Assembly: GCF_002156705.1 (NCBI RefSeq)
Contig: NZ_CP019893.1
Span: forward strand, 3,596,001-3,660,000
Source: Natrarchaeobaculum aegyptiacum
GTDB lineage: Archaea; Halobacteriota; Halobacteria; Halobacteriales; Natrialbaceae
Reading direction: 5' to 3'
Length of the DNA stretch: 64,000 bases
The first letter of the stretch is position 1, and every line of letters starts with the position of its first letter. Below the pieces are notes generated by a model. It searched no databases. It was not told the DNA's origin and worked only from the letters and a program-made list of their open reading frames with translations. The translations under genes were made by a program, and so were the position numbers. Below, one piece after another: positions 62,093 through 64,000 of this stretch.

Positions 62093-62644
62093 TTACCAGG
62101 GAATCGCACCGGCGACGTCGACCAGTCCCTTCGCGATAGCCGTCAGCACGAGGAGATAACAGGCGTTGCCGACGCTCGAGAACAGGAGAAATCGGCGACG
62201 TGGATAGTTACTCAATCCGGCAGGGATGCTCATCAGCGACCGAATGCCGGGGATGGCGTTGGTGATGCCGAGGGCCCAGCCGCCGAACCGATCGAACAGC
62301 CGGCTGACCAGCCGCATTCGTCGTTCGCCGACGCGGGCGCGGACGATCAGCGGGAGGCGGTCGACGTACGGGAGTGTCCGCCTGAGTCCGAAGACGTCCG
62401 GGCTCTCCTCGTTGAACCCACGGTAGAGGGCGTACTGTCCGAGTGTCCCGGCGATCGTCGAGAGTGCAGCGAGCGAGACCAGCATCGCAGCCGACGGACT
62501 CGCGAGTGCGACGTAGGCGACGTAGAGGGCAGCAGGCGGCGTGAGTTTCCCGAGGACCATCCCGTCGAGGAAAAACAGCAGGACGATCAGGGGAATCGCG
62601 AGCGCCTGCAAGAAGAGCACGACCGCTTCGGCGCTTGGGATCAC
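62093..62644 (-). CDS. DedA/VTT-domain membrane protein
   Basis: 183 residues from GTG 62644, chosen because a TATA-like ATTATCC lies about 27 bases upstream on the minus strand; the longer frame has no membrane character. Four or five helices: PLIVLLFFLDGMVLG, a re-entrant loop, and FGGWALGITNAIPGIRSLMSIPAGL, the characteristic DedA/VTT stretch with conserved Pro and Arg. DedA proteins transport undecaprenyl or polyprenyl phosphate and support membrane homeostasis. Monocistronic. Confidence 0.8.
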   Translation of the reverse strand: MIPSAEAVVLFLQALAIPLIVLLFFLDGMVLGKLTPPAALYVAYVALASPSAAMLVSLAALSTIAGTLGQYALYRGFNEESPDVFGLRRTLPYVDRLPLIVRARVGERRMRLVSRLFDRFGGWALGITNAIPGIRSLMSIPAGLSNYPRRRFLLFSSVGNACYLLVLTAIAKGLVDVAGAIPW

Positions 62645-62708
62645 AGCGAACGATCGGCTGCCCGATGGATAATTCCATCGGCCGGTCGGCGAAACCGACT
62701 CATCGAGG

Positions 62709-63512
62709 TCACTCCGACTGCAGTCGCTTCGTCGTCTGGACCAGCGGATGGCGCGCGTAGTCGACGACCTCGATATCCTCGATTCCCTCGAGGCCCTCAT
62801 CGGCGGCGGTCTTGGCCATCCCGAGGTCGATTTCACGCTCGACGACGATCACGTAGGCGTCCATGTCGTCGACGCCCATCCGGTCGGCAGCGAGCACGCG
62901 ATGATGGCCGTCGGCCAGCAGCGTCGTTCCGTCGTTGTCGATGACGACGAGCGGTTCAGCCAGTCCACGCTCGAGTTCGTAGCGCCGCCCCTCGAGTTCG
63001 TCGGCGTACACCCGCCCTTGGGTCGGGATCAGGTCCCCGATCGGAACCGTCCGGCGTTCTTGCTCGAGTTCGACGTCGTGGATCTGCTCGAGCGTTCGCA
63101 TCAGTTTACCCACTTTTTCGGGCGTGGCCCGTTCGATCTGGCTGCGGATGACGTCCGAGTTCGAGATGATGCCGACGAGGTTGCCGGCGTCGTCGACGAC
63201 GGGGAGTTTCTTGTTCCCCGACCGGAGGATCACGCGTGCGGCGTCGGTGACTTTCATCTCCGGGTGAGCGACGAGGATGTCGGTGGTCATCACCTTGAAG
63301 ATGGGTTCGTCCTCGTCGGCGAGCAGGAGGTCCCGCGCGCCGACGAAACCCTCGACGCGGCGACGTTCACAGACCGGATAGCCGCTGTGGTCGTTGCTCT
63401 CGGCGATGCGTTTCGCGACCGCGCCGACGGTGGCGTCGGGCGAAACCGTGGCCACGTCGCGCGTCATGTAATCTGCTACCTGTGGTTTTCGTCCGTCCGA
63501 CGTGACCGCCAT
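62709..63512 (-). CDS. CBS-pair protein with ParB-like C-terminal domain
   Basis: 267 residues. Two CBS motifs at 13-135 (YMTRDVATVSPDATVGAVAKR; NKKLPVVDDAGNLVGIISNSD) likely bind adenosyl ligands. They are joined to a ParB/Srx-like domain at about 150-235 with ADGHHRVLAADRMG, the conserved nuclease/CTPase-like loop. There is no HTH or centromere-binding motif. The pairing suggests a ligand-controlled nucleotide-using enzyme, not plasmid partition. Function unknown. Confidence 0.85.
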   Translation of the reverse strand: MAVTSDGRKPQVADYMTRDVATVSPDATVGAVAKRIAESNDHSGYPVCERRRVEGFVGARDLLLADEDEPIFKVMTTDILVAHPEMKVTDAARVILRSGNKKLPVVDDAGNLVGIISNSDVIRSQIERATPEKVGKLMRTLEQIHDVELEQERRTVPIGDLIPTQGRVYADELEGRRYELERGLAEPLVVIDNDGTTLLADGHHRVLAADRMGVDDMDAYVIVVEREIDLGMAKTAADEGLEGIEDIEVVDYARHPLVQTTKRLQSE

Positions 63513-63566
63513 GCTCGAGCGTACGCGGTCGCGGGGAAAAAAGGGCTCGGACCGGGCGTCCCGGGG

Positions 63567-64000
63567 TCAGTCGTCGCCGTCGGTGAACAGCCGCTGACTC
63601 GTCCCGCTGTAGGCCCCGACCGACGCCCCGGGACGTGAGCGGATCGCCTCGAAGAAGCGATTCGTGATCACCTCCTCGACGACGCTCAGGATCGAGTCGA
63701 CCTCCTCGTCGTCGTCGACCTCACCGAGGATCCCCACCTCGAGTTGCGCGCCGGCCATGTCGGCGTGGCCGCCTGCGCTACCGATTCGATCGAACGCGTC
63801 ACGGAGCGTCTCCCCGAGGTCGACGTCGTCGGCCCGCGACCGCGCCGAGAGGTAGGCCATCTCGTCACGAAACCCGAAGACGAGCGTCGTGTCGACGCCC
63901 TCCATCGCGAGCAACTGGTCTGCAGCCTGCGGGAGGGCGTCTCGGCTCCCGATACGGCCGACGCTCACAGCGGCGACCGATCCGCGCTGCTCGCGGTTCT
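63567..64000 (-). CDS. DHH-family phosphoesterase, 3' part
   Basis: The frame is open to the window edge; about 143 residues of the C-terminus are visible (REQRGSVAAVSVGRIGSRDAL onward). Motifs AGGHADMAGAQLEVG, the GGH of the DHHA1 domain, and VFGFRDEMAYLSARSR fit NrnA/RecJ-like or cyclic-di-AMP-type phosphoesterases. The DHH motif itself lies beyond the window. Upstream start and length are therefore unknown. Neighbour on the left is the CBS-ParB protein. Confidence 0.8.
   Translation of the reverse strand, partial: NREQRGSVAAVSVGRIGSRDALPQAADQLLAMEGVDTTLVFGFRDEMAYLSARSRADDVDLGETLRDAFDRIGSAGGHADMAGAQLEVGILGEVDDDEEVDSILSVVEEVITNRFFEAIRSRPGASVGAYSGTSQRLFTDGDD

Noticed and set aside
1-64000. 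tRNA, rRNA or CRISPR
   Set aside because: Reading the gaps showed no cloverleaf, no rRNA-like block and no regularly spaced repeat.

Overview
The window is chromosomal DNA from an extremely halophilic archaeon, probably of the Natrialbales (inference). Support comes from very high GC at third codon positions, acidic proteomes rich in Asp and Glu, many Tat-type lipoproteins, a CetZ1-type tubulin, an AbrB-PhoU regulator, split glycine dehydrogenase, PorAB and CofC, and many leaderless promoters with a TATA box 25 to 32 bases before the start codon. I see no rRNA or tRNA gene, no CRISPR array and no intact insertion sequence. Most of the window is ordinary single-copy chromosome.

Layout. 0-3 kb: the 3' end of a tungsten aldehyde:ferredoxin oxidoreductase, a decayed MFS transporter, a MoaD/SAMP-like sulfur carrier and a lone acyl-CoA-synthetase-like fragment. 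3-9.4 kb: dnaJ, then an AbrB-PhoU regulator divergent from pstS-pstC-pstA and pstB. pstS and pstB share an almost identical 35-bp promoter element. 9.5-15 kb: a tiny membrane protein broken by an amber codon, a membrane-anchored HNH protein, gcvPA-gcvPB and an AI-2E family permease. 15-21 kb: a copper-handling cluster (DsbD_2/TauE-like protein, SCO, NosL, NosY, NosF and a NosL-NosD fusion) with no nosZ in view. 21-30 kb: SRPBCC protein, Lrp regulator, small membrane and lipoproteins, PorB-PorA, a PHP hydrolase and an ATPase-nuclease-like protein with an AT-rich promoter.

30-41 kb: aroC, a phosphodiesterase-like protein, CcdA with a TlpA-like thioredoxin, a GNAT enzyme, aroA, a lipoprotein, an acyl-CoA synthetase, an amphi-Trp protein and an M24 peptidase. 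41-49.3 kb: an O-acetylhomoserine sulfhydrylase-type enzyme, small haloarchaeal families, an RCK protein between two RAM-only proteins, tmk, an NAD(P)-binding protein, cetZ1 and cofC. 49.3-52.9 kb: a transposon right-end-like (omega-RNA-like) relic, then a DgcA-DgcN type pair, a Vms1-like peptidyl-tRNA hydrolase and a DUF5802 protein. 53-64 kb: a secreted low-complexity protein, an HTH regulator, a zinc ribbon, a FAH-family hydrolase, a glutaredoxin-thioredoxin reductase fusion, an SDR, two Usp paralogues, methylmalonyl-CoA mutase, a DedA-like protein, a CBS-ParB-like protein and the 3' end of a DHH phosphoesterase.

The most interesting signals are the nosZ-less copper cluster with its NosL-NosD fusion, the orphan omega-RNA-like relic, the paired Pho promoters, the amber-interrupted and start-less small genes, and the solitary ATPase with a PD-(D/E)XK-like tail. 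None of these proves a new system on its own.
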